A stretch of DNA of 64,000 nucleotides from Shewanella sp. NFH-SH190041 (lineage in GTDB: Bacteria > Pseudomonadota > Gammaproteobacteria > Enterobacterales > Shewanellaceae). Both the position numbers and the translations under genes were made by a program. Shown piece by piece: positions 47,590 through 58,941 of this stretch. Under the pieces are notes generated by a model that searched no databases, had not been told where the DNA came from, and was given only the letters and a program-made list of their open reading frames with translations. Where the stretch lies: assembly GCF_024363255.1 (NCBI RefSeq), contig NZ_AP026070.1, forward strand, positions 1,116,001-1,180,000, read 5' to 3'. Position 1 is the stretch's first letter. Each line of letters opens with the position of its first letter.

Positions 47590-48864
47590 ATGGAGAGCAC
47601 TGTCACCGCTTTGCCTGATAACGGCAACCGTTGGCACCGACTGGCACGGCGCACTTTATTGACTGCATTAACGCAGTTGAAGTTTGGCCAGCTGACCTTG
47701 CAAGAAGGTGAAGTGTATCAGGTGTTTGGTGATGTAGATGCTCCCCTGAAAGCCCGCGTGATTGTGCACGATACTGCTTTTTACAGCAAAATATTAGTGG
47801 GCGGATCGATTGGAGCGGCCGAAGCCTATATCGATGGGTTGTGGGACAGTGACGATTTATCCTCTGTGGTACAAGTGTTCGCAGCTAATTTATCTTTGCT
47901 TGACGGTATCGAGCGTAAGTTAGGCTGGTTGACGTCAATTGCGGATGTGATTAGCCACCGCCTTAGACGTAACTCCAGCCAAGGTGCGAAGCGTAATATT
48001 TTGGCCCATTACGATTTAGGTAATGAGTTTTACCAACTATTTCTCGACCGAGACATGCTGTATTCCAGTGCGGTTTTTGCTGGCAATAATAACGCTTATC
48101 ACCAATTAGGCGCCGACGATTTGGCTCAGGCGCAGCAGCAAAAAATGCACGCCGTATGTGAGCAGCTTGATTTACAGCCTGGCCAGACCCTACTGGAGAT
48201 TGGCACAGGTTGGGGGGCGCTGGCCATTTATGCCGCCAGTCATTATGGCGTTCATGTTACTACCACAACGATCTCAGATGCTCAGTATCAGTATGCCAGT
48301 GAACGTATTGCTGCCGCTGGGCTGACAGATAAAATTACGCTGCTAAAACAGGACTACCGTTTGCTGCGGGGGCAATATGATCGGATTGTCTCGATTGAAA
48401 TGATTGAAGCTGTGGGGCATGAGTACTTGCCCGGCTTTTTCCGTCAGCTTAACACGCTATTAAAAACTGATGGTCGTCTGTTGTTGCAGGCGATTACCAT
48501 TGCTGATCAACGCTATGATCAATATCGCCGGGGGGTGGATTTTATCCAGAAGTATATTTTCCCTGGCGGTTGTCTCCCCTCTATCAGCCGCATGAGCCAA
48601 CTATTGACGGCACAAACAGATATGGGCATTTGGTCTGTTAAGGATCTGGGGCTGGATTATGCCCGCACATTAAAATGTTGGCATGACAGATTTATTGCAA
48701 TGCTCCCTCAAGTGCGACAGTTGGGGTATAGCGATGAGTTTATCCGGATGTGGCGCTTTTACCTCAGTTACTGTGAAGGGGGCTTTTTGGCAGGCACAAC
48801 CAGCACTGTACACTTGGTGGCCGTTAAACCTGGTTATCGACAATCACAGGCAATCGCGCAATGA
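47590..48864 (+). CDS. cfa: Cyclopropane-fatty-acyl-phospholipid synthase-like methyltransferase
   Basis: 424 residues from ATG 47590 with AAGGAG upstream; an in-frame ATG at 47509 lies near the promoter and is unlikely. CFA signatures: VHDTAFYSKILVGGSIGAAEAYIDGLWDSDDL, AHYDLGNEFYQLFLD, TLLEIGTGWGALAIYAA (SAM motif), TISDAQYQYASERI, VSIEMIEAVGHEYL (catalytic-site ExxE) and YIFPGGCLPS. It methylates unsaturated acyl chains of phospholipids with SAM. Members in ChrR-type clusters may instead make methylated unsaturated or furan precursors; which one is not clear. Confidence 0.88.
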   Translation: MESTVTALPDNGNRWHRLARRTLLTALTQLKFGQLTLQEGEVYQVFGDVDAPLKARVIVHDTAFYSKILVGGSIGAAEAYIDGLWDSDDLSSVVQVFAANLSLLDGIERKLGWLTSIADVISHRLRRNSSQGAKRNILAHYDLGNEFYQLFLDRDMLYSSAVFAGNNNAYHQLGADDLAQAQQQKMHAVCEQLDLQPGQTLLEIGTGWGALAIYAASHYGVHVTTTTISDAQYQYASERIAAAGLTDKITLLKQDYRLLRGQYDRIVSIEMIEAVGHEYLPGFFRQLNTLLKTDGRLLLQAITIADQRYDQYRRGVDFIQKYIFPGGCLPSISRMSQLLTAQTDMGIWSVKDLGLDYARTLKCWHDRFIAMLPQVRQLGYSDEFIRMWRFYLSYCEGGFLAGTTSTVHLVAVKPGYRQSQAIAQ

Positions 48865-49469
48865 CGGTTAGCGACCGCAGTTTTGTTCTGCTCAATGCCA
48901 TTATGTTTCAGCTGGCCTGGTGGACGCTGGTATTGTGGGGGAATAGTGCGCTTTGGTTTGGTGTATCACTCTTGGTTGTTCATTTTTTGTTGTCACCGCA
49001 ACGCCGGGCTGATGTTAAATTGTTATTGGGTGTCACCTTGATGGGGGCCGCCGTAGATTTTTGCCTTATCTGGCTGGATGTATTGCGTTTTACCGATCTA
49101 CCCTGGTGGTTATTAGCGTTGTGGATGCATTTTAGTCTCACCTTTAATGCCAGTTTACAGTTTTTACAGCGTTGGCCGCTTTGGAGTCATATGCTGCTCG
49201 GGGCAATCTTTGGCAGTGGTAGTTATCTCGCCGGGGCAACACTGGGCGCGGTGATACTGCCTTTAGGGGCGGGTTTTAGTGTTATCGCTTTGGCCTTGTG
49301 TTGGGCGCTCTTATTGCCAGCTGGTGTGCGCATCGCGGCGTTATCCCGATATGATGTTCATTTGGATGGGGCTGATGGGCGGTATGATTTTCACCAGATT
49401 CAGGCAAATTCATCTCAGTATAAACCGCAACACAAACACCGCCAGCAAGATGGTGCGGGGCAATCATGA
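48861..49469 (+). CDS. DUF2878 membrane protein
   Basis: 202 residues, about five membrane segments (FQLAWWTLVLWGNSALWFGVSLLVVHF; KLLLGVTLMGAAVDFCLIWLDVL; LPWWLLALWMHFSLTFNASLQFL; AGATLGAVILPLGAGFSVIALALCWALLLPAGVR). Pattern and company match DUF2878. Function unknown. The start overlaps the CFA stop by ATGA, and the next gene starts with ATGA as well. The soluble C-terminal tail is Gln/Asn/His rich. Confidence 0.78.
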   Translation: MTVSDRSFVLLNAIMFQLAWWTLVLWGNSALWFGVSLLVVHFLLSPQRRADVKLLLGVTLMGAAVDFCLIWLDVLRFTDLPWWLLALWMHFSLTFNASLQFLQRWPLWSHMLLGAIFGSGSYLAGATLGAVILPLGAGFSVIALALCWALLLPAGVRIAALSRYDVHLDGADGRYDFHQIQANSSQYKPQHKHRQQDGAGQS

Positions 49470-50044
49470 CTCCCAAGCTGCTGGTTATATTTATAATCTT
49501 GTGGATTGGATTCAACGTTTCTACTGTTCAAGCCTTACCAGATCCTCAAAATAATCGATCTCAACAATTCGCTATAACAGTGTCAGCCCAAGCTAAAGCG
49601 GGTATCGCTCAATGGTCGCAATGGCAGCAAGTGGGCCATGGGACGATGCAGTGGCTATGGTGGACCTTGTATCAGGCCCGGCTATTAACCCCGGATGGCC
49701 AGTATATGCCCGGGCGTTATCCGCTGGCATTATCACTGCAGTATCAGCGAGCGATTAAGGCTAATGATCTTGTTCGCGCTACAGTTGAGCAATGGCAGCA
49801 ACTTGGTTTTGCCGATAAAAATATTGCTATCTGGCAGCAGCAGTTACAGGGATTGTGGCCGGATGTACGTGAGGGTGACAGGTTAACTTTTGTGGCCATG
49901 AATACTGATGTTGGCGCGTTTTTTTATAATGGCCAGCTGTTACAGAAATTGAATACACCGGAGTTTGCCGCTGCTTTTGTGGCAATTTGGTTGGCACCGG
50001 AAAGCCGTGAACCTCGTTTACGTCAGGCATTGATGGGGCGCTGA
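49466..50044 (+). CDS. Chalcone-isomerase-like periplasmic protein
   Basis: 192 residues. A signal peptide (LLVIFIILWIGFNVSTVQA) is followed by a CHI-fold-like sequence: VGHGTMQWLWWTLYQARLLTPDG, FADKNIAIWQQQLQGLWPDVREGDRLTFVAMNTD, YNGQLLQKLNTPEFAAAFVAIWLAPESREPRLRQALMG. Family assigned from pattern; bacterial members are not true flavonoid enzymes and may bind fatty acids. Coupled to the DUF2878 gene by ATGA. Confidence 0.8.
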   Translation: MTPKLLVIFIILWIGFNVSTVQALPDPQNNRSQQFAITVSAQAKAGIAQWSQWQQVGHGTMQWLWWTLYQARLLTPDGQYMPGRYPLALSLQYQRAIKANDLVRATVEQWQQLGFADKNIAIWQQQLQGLWPDVREGDRLTFVAMNTDVGAFFYNGQLLQKLNTPEFAAAFVAIWLAPESREPRLRQALMGR

Positions 50045-50109
50045 AATGAGCTTGAATATTCAAATTCTAGCTTTAGGAGTGCAAAGGTTAATTATGGCAG
50101 GGAGGTCAT

Positions 50110-50631
50110 ATGAAAAAATTAATCAGCATGTTATGCCTGTTACTGCTGGTGGGGTGTAGTGCCGCAATTGAGGATTATCGGGGGACAGGTCCGGAATTAC
50201 GTCTGGAGCAGTTTTTTGATGGCAAGCTTAAGGCCGAAGGCATGGTGCAGGATTTTCGCGGAAAAGTATTGCGCCGCTTTACGGTGGACATGCAGGCCAG
50301 TTGGCATAATGGCCAGTTGACGCTGGATGAAGACTTTCTTTATGACGATGGTGAAACTCAAAAGCGTATTTGGTATATCAAGACGTCAGGTCCGGGGCGA
50401 TATCAGGGCAGGGCGGCAGATATTCTTGGTATTGCGCAGGGACAAGCCCTTGGCAGTGCGCTGCATTGGCAGTACGACATGATGTTGCCACTGGGCTCCA
50501 GCCATTATCGGGTCAGTTTCGATGATTGGATGTTTCTGATTGATAATAATACCTTGCTTAATCGCAGTGATATCAACAAATTCGGTCTGACGGTTGCCGA
50601 AGTGACACTTGTGATACGCAAGTTACCATAG
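50110..50631 (+). CDS. DUF3833 lipoprotein
   Basis: 173 residues, start after GGGAGG. Lipobox LLVGC at residues 12-16 (MKKLISMLCLLLLVGCSAA). The mature protein matches DUF3833: YRGTGPELRLEQFFDGKLKAEGMVQDFRGKVLRRFTVDM, TLDEDFLYDDGE, GQALGSALHWQYDMMLPL and SFDDWMFLIDNNTLLNRS. Probably binds a lipid or acts at the envelope. It ends the block of the ECF-controlled genes. Confidence 0.85.
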   Translation: MKKLISMLCLLLLVGCSAAIEDYRGTGPELRLEQFFDGKLKAEGMVQDFRGKVLRRFTVDMQASWHNGQLTLDEDFLYDDGETQKRIWYIKTSGPGRYQGRAADILGIAQGQALGSALHWQYDMMLPLGSSHYRVSFDDWMFLIDNNTLLNRSDINKFGLTVAEVTLVIRKLP

Positions 50632-50743
50632 CGCTGAGCTTTACTACTTATGCCTTAACCCTTTAACCGTGTGATTCCGCCTTAGACATCATGCTCTATC
50701 TTTCTGCGGTGTCAGTATGTTGTGCTCAAACATCGCTACTGTA

Positions 50744-51088
50744 TTAACTGGAAATTTTGCCTGATTCTATCTGTTTTTTCTCATAATACTCAAAAGGGAA
50801 CAGATTGCGGATCCGCTGACTGAGGTGATCTCCGCTATTGGCACTGATATGCAGACGAACATGACCTTTTCTTTCTGCCCTCAGGGTGCAGGTGAGCTTC
50901 TCTTTTTTGGCGAGGGTGCGAATATCCCGCTCAAATTTCTCCTGAATTTTGCCACTGTGACTGATGAGCTTGCCATCGCGAAATTTCATTTCCAGTAGTG
51001 TGCGGCCCGATTTAGCTGCGAAAATCAGTTTGTAAATAATAACTACCCCTACCAGTAGGAACAGTAGTTTCAGTGCATTTTCTACCAT
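50744..51088 (-). CDS. Small membrane-anchored protein (DUF3634-like)
   Basis: 114 residues, with an AGGAGAG site. One N-terminal membrane segment (LKLLFLLVGVVIIYKLIF) is followed by a basic cytoplasmic or periplasmic domain (AERKGHVRLHISANSGDHLSQRIRNLFPFEYYEKKQ). It looks like the DUF3634 family of gammaproteobacteria; identity moderate. No operon partner. Confidence 0.7.
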   Translation of the reverse strand: MVENALKLLFLLVGVVIIYKLIFAAKSGRTLLEMKFRDGKLISHSGKIQEKFERDIRTLAKKEKLTCTLRAERKGHVRLHISANSGDHLSQRIRNLFPFEYYEKKQIESGKISS

Positions 51089-52987
<1,899 letters not shown>

Positions 52988-53091
52988 TACGGAGCCGGCT
53001 GCCTAGGGCAGGCCTTAGGCAGCCGGTATGCATGATTGTGATTTGAACGCCGGCGCTGCTGGCGTTGATGTTTTTTGGGTTGGAGATTTAT

Positions 53092-54219
53092 ATGAGCGCG
53101 ACTGCTGTGACCAGCAACAACTCAAACGCCCGGGATGTACTGCTCAAGATTGAGCGGGTGAGTAAAATTTTTGATGGTGTGCGTGCTGTAGATGAAGTGT
53201 CATTGACCATTGAGCGGGGAGAAATTTTTGCCTTACTTGGCGGGTCAGGGTCTGGCAAGACCACGCTATTACGGATGCTGGCGGGGTTTGAAACTCCGAG
53301 CGAAGGCCGAATTTTCCTCGATGGCCAAGACATTACTGATTTGCCGCCTTATGAGCGTCCCATCAATATGATGTTCCAGTCCTATGCTTTGTTCCCCCAT
53401 ATGACAGTTGAGCAGAATATTGCGTTCGGGCTGAAACAGGACCGGCTGGCAAAAGCGGAAATCACTGCTCGAGTGGCAGAAATGCTGAAGCTGGTGCGTA
53501 TGGAGCAGTATGCCAAACGTAAGCCGCATCAATTATCCGGTGGTCAGCGTCAGCGGGTCGCCTTGGCGCGCTCTTTAGCTAAGCGGCCTAAGTTATTGTT
53601 GTTGGATGAGCCGATGGGCGCGCTGGATAAAAAACTGCGTACCCAGATGCAGCTGGAAGTGGTGGAAATTTTAGAGCGAGTTGGTGTGACCTGTGTGATG
53701 GTGACCCATGATCAGGAAGAAGCCATGACCATGGCTGGTCGCATGTCCATCATGAGTGAAGGCTGGGTGGTGCAGACAGGAACGCCGATGGATATCTATG
53801 AGGCGCCTAACAGTCGTATGGTGGCGGAGTTTATCGGCTCGGTAAACCTGTTTGAAGGTGAAATCGTTGAAGATAAAGCTGATCACGCCATTATCCAGTC
53901 GCCAACACTGCCTCAGTCGTTCTGTATTGGCCATGGTATTGCGACCAATGTTGAAGACAAGCATGTGTGGTTGGCTGTGCGGCCGGAGCGTACTTTAATC
54001 AGCCGTGCTCAGCCACAGCAGGAATATAACTGGGCTTGCGGCGTAGTGCATGATATTGCCTATTTAGGCGGGATCTCTGTGTATTACATCAAGCTGGAAA
54101 ATGGCCAGATTGTACAGAGCTCTATGACTAACCGTGAGCGCGGTGCAGACCATCCGACTTGGGATGATGCGGTCTTTGTCAGCTGGGAGGCCACCAGTGG
54201 CGTGGTGCTGAGAACATGA
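53092..54219 (+). CDS. potG: Polyamine ABC transporter ATPase
   Basis: 375 residues from ATG 53092, with GGAG upstream (the frame runs from 53065). Nucleotide-binding features: Walker A GGSGSGKTT (about 55), Q-loop, ABC signature LSGGQRQRVALARSLA (about 150), Walker B LLLLDEPMGALD, H-loop VTHDQEEA; the C-terminal TOBE-like domain (FIGSVNLFEGEIVED...VRPERTLIS) is typical of PotA/PotG. The stop overlaps the potH start (ATGATG). Confidence 0.95.
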   Translation: MSATAVTSNNSNARDVLLKIERVSKIFDGVRAVDEVSLTIERGEIFALLGGSGSGKTTLLRMLAGFETPSEGRIFLDGQDITDLPPYERPINMMFQSYALFPHMTVEQNIAFGLKQDRLAKAEITARVAEMLKLVRMEQYAKRKPHQLSGGQRQRVALARSLAKRPKLLLLDEPMGALDKKLRTQMQLEVVEILERVGVTCVMVTHDQEEAMTMAGRMSIMSEGWVVQTGTPMDIYEAPNSRMVAEFIGSVNLFEGEIVEDKADHAIIQSPTLPQSFCIGHGIATNVEDKHVWLAVRPERTLISRAQPQQEYNWACGVVHDIAYLGGISVYYIKLENGQIVQSSMTNRERGADHPTWDDAVFVSWEATSGVVLRT

Positions 54220-55145
54220 TGGCAATGAAACAGTGGTTACAGCGCAAAGGGCAGTTGAAACTGCCTTGGTTTAAAGGGCGGTACCTGACGTTGGGTATCC
54301 CTTACCTATGGCTGGTGCTGTTTTTTGCCCTGCCATTTGCCATTGTACTGAAGATCAGTTTTTCGTCGGCGGCTATTGCTATTCCGCCTTATGATCCGAC
54401 CTTCAGTTATAGCGATGAAGTGCTTCAGGTCTTTATTAATCTGGGAAATTATTTGCTATTGGCAGATGATCCTCTGTATTACAGTGCCTATTTAAGCTCA
54501 CTGAAAATGGCGGCTATCTCTACCGTGTTGTGCTTGATGATTGGCTACCCCATGGCTTATGCCATTGCCAAAGCACCGAAGCACCGTCAGCCATTACTGC
54601 TGATGTTAGTAATGCTGCCCAGTTGGACCTCATTTTTGATCCGTATCTATGCCTGGATGGGACTACTGTCCAATACAGGTTTGATTAACCATGTGCTTTT
54701 ATATCTTGGGGTGATAAAGGAGCCGCTGCAGATCCTCAATACCAATATCGCTGTGTATATCGGTATTGTGTACGCTTACCTGCCGTTTATGATTTTGCCG
54801 CTTTATTCCACATTGTCGAAGATGGATGGTTCTTTACTTGAAGCCGCAGCTGATCTCGGTGCCCGTAAGTTGCAGGCATTCTGGCAAGTGACCTGGCCGC
54901 TGTCTCGGGGTGGGGTGATTGCAGGCTGTATGTTGGTGTTTATCCCGGCGGTGGGAGAGTTTGTGATCCCTGAGCTGTTGGGGGGACCTGATTCGCTGAT
55001 GATAGGTAAAGTGCTGTGGCAGGAGTTTTTCAATAACCGTGATTGGCCGATGGCTTCTGCGTTGGCCATGGTAATGCTGCTGTTATTGATTATCCCCATT
55101 ACTTTATTCCACCGGGCTCAGGCTCGCGCCATGGAGAATAACTGA
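54216..55145 (+). CDS. potH: Polyamine ABC transporter permease
   Basis: 309 residues with six membrane segments. The binding-protein-dependent transport (EAA) motif is LLEAAADLGARKLQAFWQVTWPLSRGGVIAG (about 205-235). It forms the translocation pore with PotI. The stop shares bases with the next start (TGATG). Confidence 0.94.
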   Translation: MMAMKQWLQRKGQLKLPWFKGRYLTLGIPYLWLVLFFALPFAIVLKISFSSAAIAIPPYDPTFSYSDEVLQVFINLGNYLLLADDPLYYSAYLSSLKMAAISTVLCLMIGYPMAYAIAKAPKHRQPLLLMLVMLPSWTSFLIRIYAWMGLLSNTGLINHVLLYLGVIKEPLQILNTNIAVYIGIVYAYLPFMILPLYSTLSKMDGSLLEAAADLGARKLQAFWQVTWPLSRGGVIAGCMLVFIPAVGEFVIPELLGGPDSLMIGKVLWQEFFNNRDWPMASALAMVMLLLLIIPITLFHRAQARAMENN

Positions 55146-55960
55146 TGCCGATCCCTGCGAAAAAACCTGATTACTCCACTGTGATGCTGTGGCTGGGGTT
55201 GGCATTTCTGTATGCACCGCTGTTTATTTTGATTTTTTACTCATTTAACGCTTCTAAACTGGTGACAGTATGGGGTGGGTTCTCTGCTAAGTGGTATGTG
55301 GAGCTGTTTAAAGATGAGCAAATTCTTAATGCGGTGTGGACCAGTTTGACCATTGCCTTTTTCTCCGCCTCAATGGCAGTCGTATTAGGCACCATGGCGG
55401 CATTTGTGATGACTCGCTTTAAGCGTTCTTGGCTGCGGATGTCACTGTCTAACATGGTGACGGCACCTTTGGTGATGCCAGATGTGATTATTGGTTTAGC
55501 TTTGCTACTCCTATTTGTGCATATGGCTGATAGTTTTGGCTGGCCAGCAGAGCGGGGCCGGTTGACTATCTGGATTGCCCATTCCACTTTCTGCGCGGCT
55601 TATGTGGCTGTAGTGGTGTCATCTCGGCTGCGAGAGTTGGATAAATCCATTGAGGAAGCTGCGTTGGATTTGGGCGCGACACCACTGAAAACCTTCTTTC
55701 TGATCACTGTGCCTATGATTGCGCCGGCCTTAATGGCTGGTTGGTTGTTATCCTTCAGTTTATCACTGGATGATTTGGTGATTGCCAGCTTTACCTCTGG
55801 TCCGGGGGCGACGACTTTACCTATGGTGGTCTTTAGCTCGGTACGAATGGGGGTATCGCCTAAAATTAATGCTCTAGCAACATTGATTATCCTTGCGGTG
55901 TCTTTGTTAGCCTTTATTGCTTGGTTTATTGCCCGGCGCAGTGAAGCCAGAAGCCGTTAA
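55145..55960 (+). CDS. potI: Polyamine ABC transporter permease
   Basis: 271 residues, six membrane segments, EAA motif SIEEAALDLGATPLKTFFLITVPMIAPALMAGW (about 165-195). ATG overlaps the potH stop. It ends the pot operon and is followed by a strong terminator. Confidence 0.94.
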   Translation: MPIPAKKPDYSTVMLWLGLAFLYAPLFILIFYSFNASKLVTVWGGFSAKWYVELFKDEQILNAVWTSLTIAFFSASMAVVLGTMAAFVMTRFKRSWLRMSLSNMVTAPLVMPDVIIGLALLLLFVHMADSFGWPAERGRLTIWIAHSTFCAAYVAVVVSSRLRELDKSIEEAALDLGATPLKTFFLITVPMIAPALMAGWLLSFSLSLDDLVIASFTSGPGATTLPMVVFSSVRMGVSPKINALATLIILAVSLLAFIAWFIARRSEARSR

Positions 55961-55978
55961 TTGGTATTTATATACAAA

Positions 55979-56008
55979 ACAGGCCGCCTTTGGGCGGCCT
56001 GTTTGTTT
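55979..56008 (+). terminator. Terminator after potFGHI
   Basis: A 10-bp stem, AACAGGCCGCC/GGCGGCCTGTT, is followed by TTGTTTTT. Strong. Confidence 0.85.
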
Positions 56009-56147
56009 TTGCTGTTTTATATTGATGCGAAATTGCAATGGTTGTGAAAAGGTGGCGTCAGGCTTAATGCTATTATGCCTGTAACGGCGCAGAATAGGGC
56101 GAACTGACGTGTTACAGTGTCAGCTATCCTGAAGTAAGGACTTTATT

Positions 56148-57596
56148 ATGCAATTGAATCACACAGAACTCTTTCGGCAACAGGCTCTAATTAATGGCCA
56201 CTGGTGCGATGCACTGGGCGGACTCCAGAGTAAAATTCTTAACCCAGCCACAGGAGCAGTACTGGGTTTTGTGCCATTAATGGGCCATGAAGAGACCCGT
56301 CGGGCCATTGATAGTGCCAATGCCGCATTGCCAGCTTGGCGCAGTAAAACCGCGGCAGAGCGCAGTGCTATTTTACAGCGTTGGTTTGAACTGATGCTGA
56401 CCCACAAAGCGGATTTGGCCGCCATAATGACGGCAGAGCAGGGGAAGCCCCTGAGTGAAGCCGCTGGCGAAGTGAGTTATGCCGCCTCATTTGTGCAATG
56501 GTTTGCAGAAGAAGCAAAACGAATTTATGGCGATACCATTCCCGGCCATCAGGCAGATAAACGGCTGTTAGTGATTAAGCAAGGGATTGGCGTTTGTGCG
56601 GCGATTACCCCTTGGAACTTCCCGGCGGCGATGATTACGCGCAAAGTAGCACCTGCACTGGCTGCTGGTTGTACCATGGTGGTGAAACCAGCGCCTCAAA
56701 CGCCATTTACGGCATTGGCACTGGCTCAGTTGGCCTTGATGGCCGGCGTACCTGCTGGCGTGTTGAATGTGGTTACAGGAGATGCGGTGCAGATTGGCAA
56801 TGAGCTGTGTGGTAACCCTGTGGTGCGCAAACTCTCCTTTACCGGCTCCACCGGCGTCGGGGCCCATCTGATGAGTAATTGTGCACCCTATATTAAAAAA
56901 TTGTCGCTGGAACTGGGGGGCAATGCTCCTTTTATCGTGTTTGATGATGCTGATCTGGATGCCGCGGTGCAGGGCGCCATGATTGCTAAATTCCGTAATA
57001 ATGGTCAAACCTGTGTTTGTGCCAACCGTATTTATGTCCATGACAGTGTGTACGATGAGTTTGCCATGCGCTTGGCTGCAGCAGTGTCGGCCTTGCAGGT
57101 CGGGGATGGTACGGCTGCGGACGTAACGACAGGTCCTTTAATCAATCAGGCTGCTCTGGGCAAGGTTGAGGAGCATATTCGCGATGCTAAAGCAGGCGGC
57201 GCAACAGTGATATGCGGGGGTAAGCGTCATGCACTAGGAGGTTACTTCTTCGAGCCTACCGTCCTGACTGAGGTGACGGCAACCATGAAGATCACTCGAG
57301 AAGAAACTTTTGGCCCGGTGGCTGCGCTTATTCGTTTTCATGATACTGAAGAGGTGGTGACGGCTGCGAATGATACTGAGTTTGGTCTGGCGGCTTATTT
57401 TTATAGTCGGGATTTATCCCGTGTTTGGCATGTGAGTGAGGCCTTGGAATACGGTATGGTTGGGGTTAATACTGGGTTGATTTCCAATGAAGTTGCACCA
57501 TTTGGTGGCGTAAAGGCATCAGGATTAGGTCGAGAGGGTTCTAAATACGGTATTGAAGAGTATCTGGAGCTTAAATATATTTGTATGTCGATATAG
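56148..57596 (+). CDS. gabD: NAD(P)-dependent succinate-semialdehyde dehydrogenase
   Basis: 482 residues of the aldehyde dehydrogenase superfamily. Motifs: ITPWNFPAAMITRKVAPALAAGCTMVVKPA (about 145-175), FTGSTGVG (NAD motif), catalytic Glu in LELGGNAPFIVFDDADLD, and catalytic Cys in FRNNGQTCVCANRIYVHD (about 286); GVKASGLGREGSKYGIEEYLELKYIC is the GabD-like C-terminus. Oxidises succinate semialdehyde to succinate. It follows potFGHI, so it probably completes polyamine or GABA breakdown. Own promoter between the terminator and the start. Confidence 0.92.
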   Translation: MQLNHTELFRQQALINGHWCDALGGLQSKILNPATGAVLGFVPLMGHEETRRAIDSANAALPAWRSKTAAERSAILQRWFELMLTHKADLAAIMTAEQGKPLSEAAGEVSYAASFVQWFAEEAKRIYGDTIPGHQADKRLLVIKQGIGVCAAITPWNFPAAMITRKVAPALAAGCTMVVKPAPQTPFTALALAQLALMAGVPAGVLNVVTGDAVQIGNELCGNPVVRKLSFTGSTGVGAHLMSNCAPYIKKLSLELGGNAPFIVFDDADLDAAVQGAMIAKFRNNGQTCVCANRIYVHDSVYDEFAMRLAAAVSALQVGDGTAADVTTGPLINQAALGKVEEHIRDAKAGGATVICGGKRHALGGYFFEPTVLTEVTATMKITREETFGPVAALIRFHDTEEVVTAANDTEFGLAAYFYSRDLSRVWHVSEALEYGMVGVNTGLISNEVAPFGGVKASGLGREGSKYGIEEYLELKYICMSI

Positions 57597-57607
57597 TAAA
57601 TGACTTA

Positions 57608-57644
57608 AAATTAGGGAGGTAACTTATATTACCTCTCTAATTAT
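57608..57644. terminator. Bidirectional terminator between gabD and the chemoreceptor gene
   Basis: A long stem, ATTAGGGAGGTAA/TTACCTCTCTAAT (one mismatch), with a 6-base loop. Both convergent genes can use it. Here the base composition shifts to AT-rich. Confidence 0.8.
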
Positions 57645-57667
57645 TATGGTTTTTATAATGACTACAT

Positions 57668-58831
57668 TTATAAGATAAACAATGAGAGTTTATTTTCTAA
57701 TTTTTCATTCGCTTCGGTTAAGGCTATGCTGCTATTTTGAATTTGGTGGCTAATATTTTCAATAAAGTCTTTTGATTCTTTAATCTCTTTCATTGATTGG
57801 TTGATAATATTAATTTGATTTAAAATTTCTGATAAATCTCTGCCATCATTATTATCTGATTTAATATGATTTAGGACATTATCAATTGAAATAACGGCAA
57901 TATTGACGGCATCCGTTGATGATTGATAATCGCTTGAAATGTCCATTAATTCTAATTTTTGCTGACTTAAATCGGCATTAATGGTGTCAACTGAGTCTGA
58001 AATAATCTCTACGATATTAGTAATATCACTTAAACTAGTTTGTGTGGACAATGCTAATTGTCTTACTTCTTCTGCAACTACAGCAAAACCTTTTCCCTGT
58101 TCACCCGCCCTTGCGGCTTCGATAGCGGCATTAAGGGATAGTAGATTGGTTTGGTCCGCAATCGATTTTATCACAGTAACAAATTTTTTAATTGAAATGG
58201 CCATATCTTGTAATTTGTTGAAAGATATATGCATTTTTTCAACATTCTCAATGTACTGATTTAATTTTTGCAGTGATGACGCATTATTTTCATTGAGTTG
58301 TTCTAGTTCAGTTTTGATTTCTTCTGTGGAATCAGCGCTCTTTTTTAGCCGATTAAAGGTAGATTCTGATAATTTCTCAAAGTTGGTGAGATTTGCAATG
58401 GTACTATCATATTCTTTACCATGGAACTTTAGGTTTGTATTAATGGTATTTACATCCATATGGAGGTTGTCAGCAATTTTAATACTCGCCTTAGATGACG
58501 TTTTAATCGTGTGTAGAGTATCAGTAATACGGATTCTGAATGACTCAACAACCGAAAGAAAGTCTGTCATTTCTTTATTCATGCTGGTATTGATGTCATT
58601 TTTTATACTGAGGTTATTATTTTCAAAATTATTTAAATACTGTTTTATCCTTGCAAATGAATCCACTCCCCATTTTTTCTCATCCATATCATGGATGATT
58701 ATCGTTATAATAAGGAGTAGTTGTAGGATAATAGAAATATGATGTTCTGTGAATAACATAACATTAACGAGCAGGATAATAATTGCTAGCCAATGGGTTG
58801 TGCGCATTCTAAAGAAAAGAGACTTAAACAT
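57668..58831 (-). CDS. Methyl-accepting chemotaxis protein without periplasmic domain
   Basis: 387 residues. Two hydrophobic segments close together ([15 protein letters not shown] and [15 protein letters not shown], about 13-45) leave almost no periplasmic sensor; the rest is a coiled-coil signalling domain with the conserved tip [38 protein letters not shown] (about 225-265). It should pass signals to CheA/CheW. The signal may be internal. The gene is AT-rich like its neighbours, and its position beside ytfE and norR may point to a role in NO or redox sensing; this is inference. Confidence 0.88.
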   Translation of the reverse strand: MFKSLFFRMRTTHWLAIIILLVNVMLFTEHHISIILQLLLIITIIIHDMDEKKWGVDSFARIKQYLNNFENNNLSIKNDINTSMNKEMTDFLSVVESFRIRITDTLHTIKTSSKASIKIADNLHMDVNTINTNLKFHGKEYDSTIANLTNFEKLSESTFNRLKKSADSTEEIKTELEQLNENNASSLQKLNQYIENVEKMHISFNKLQDMAISIKKFVTVIKSIADQTNLLSLNAAIEAARAGEQGKGFAVVAEEVRQLALSTQTSLSDITNIVEIISDSVDTINADLSQQKLELMDISSDYQSSTDAVNIAVISIDNVLNHIKSDNNDGRDLSEILNQINIINQSMKEIKESKDFIENISHQIQNSSIALTEANEKLENKLSLFIL

Positions 58832-58890
58832 AATAAAGTATTGTTGAATTTATAGTGAGCTAGTGAGTAAATTTAGTATCTTTATACGAG

Positions 58891-58926
58891 ATACGATCTC
58901 ACAAAATTCCTTAAGTGAGATCGTAT
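58891..58926. repeat. 12-bp perfect inverted repeat before the chemoreceptor gene
   Basis: ATACGATCTCAC and GTGAGATCGTAT are separated by 12 bases. It lies 16 bp past the small membrane gene and 60 bp before the chemoreceptor start. No T-run follows, so an operator is as likely as a terminator. Confidence 0.65.
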
Positions 58927-58941
58927 AACATTATTTCAATA

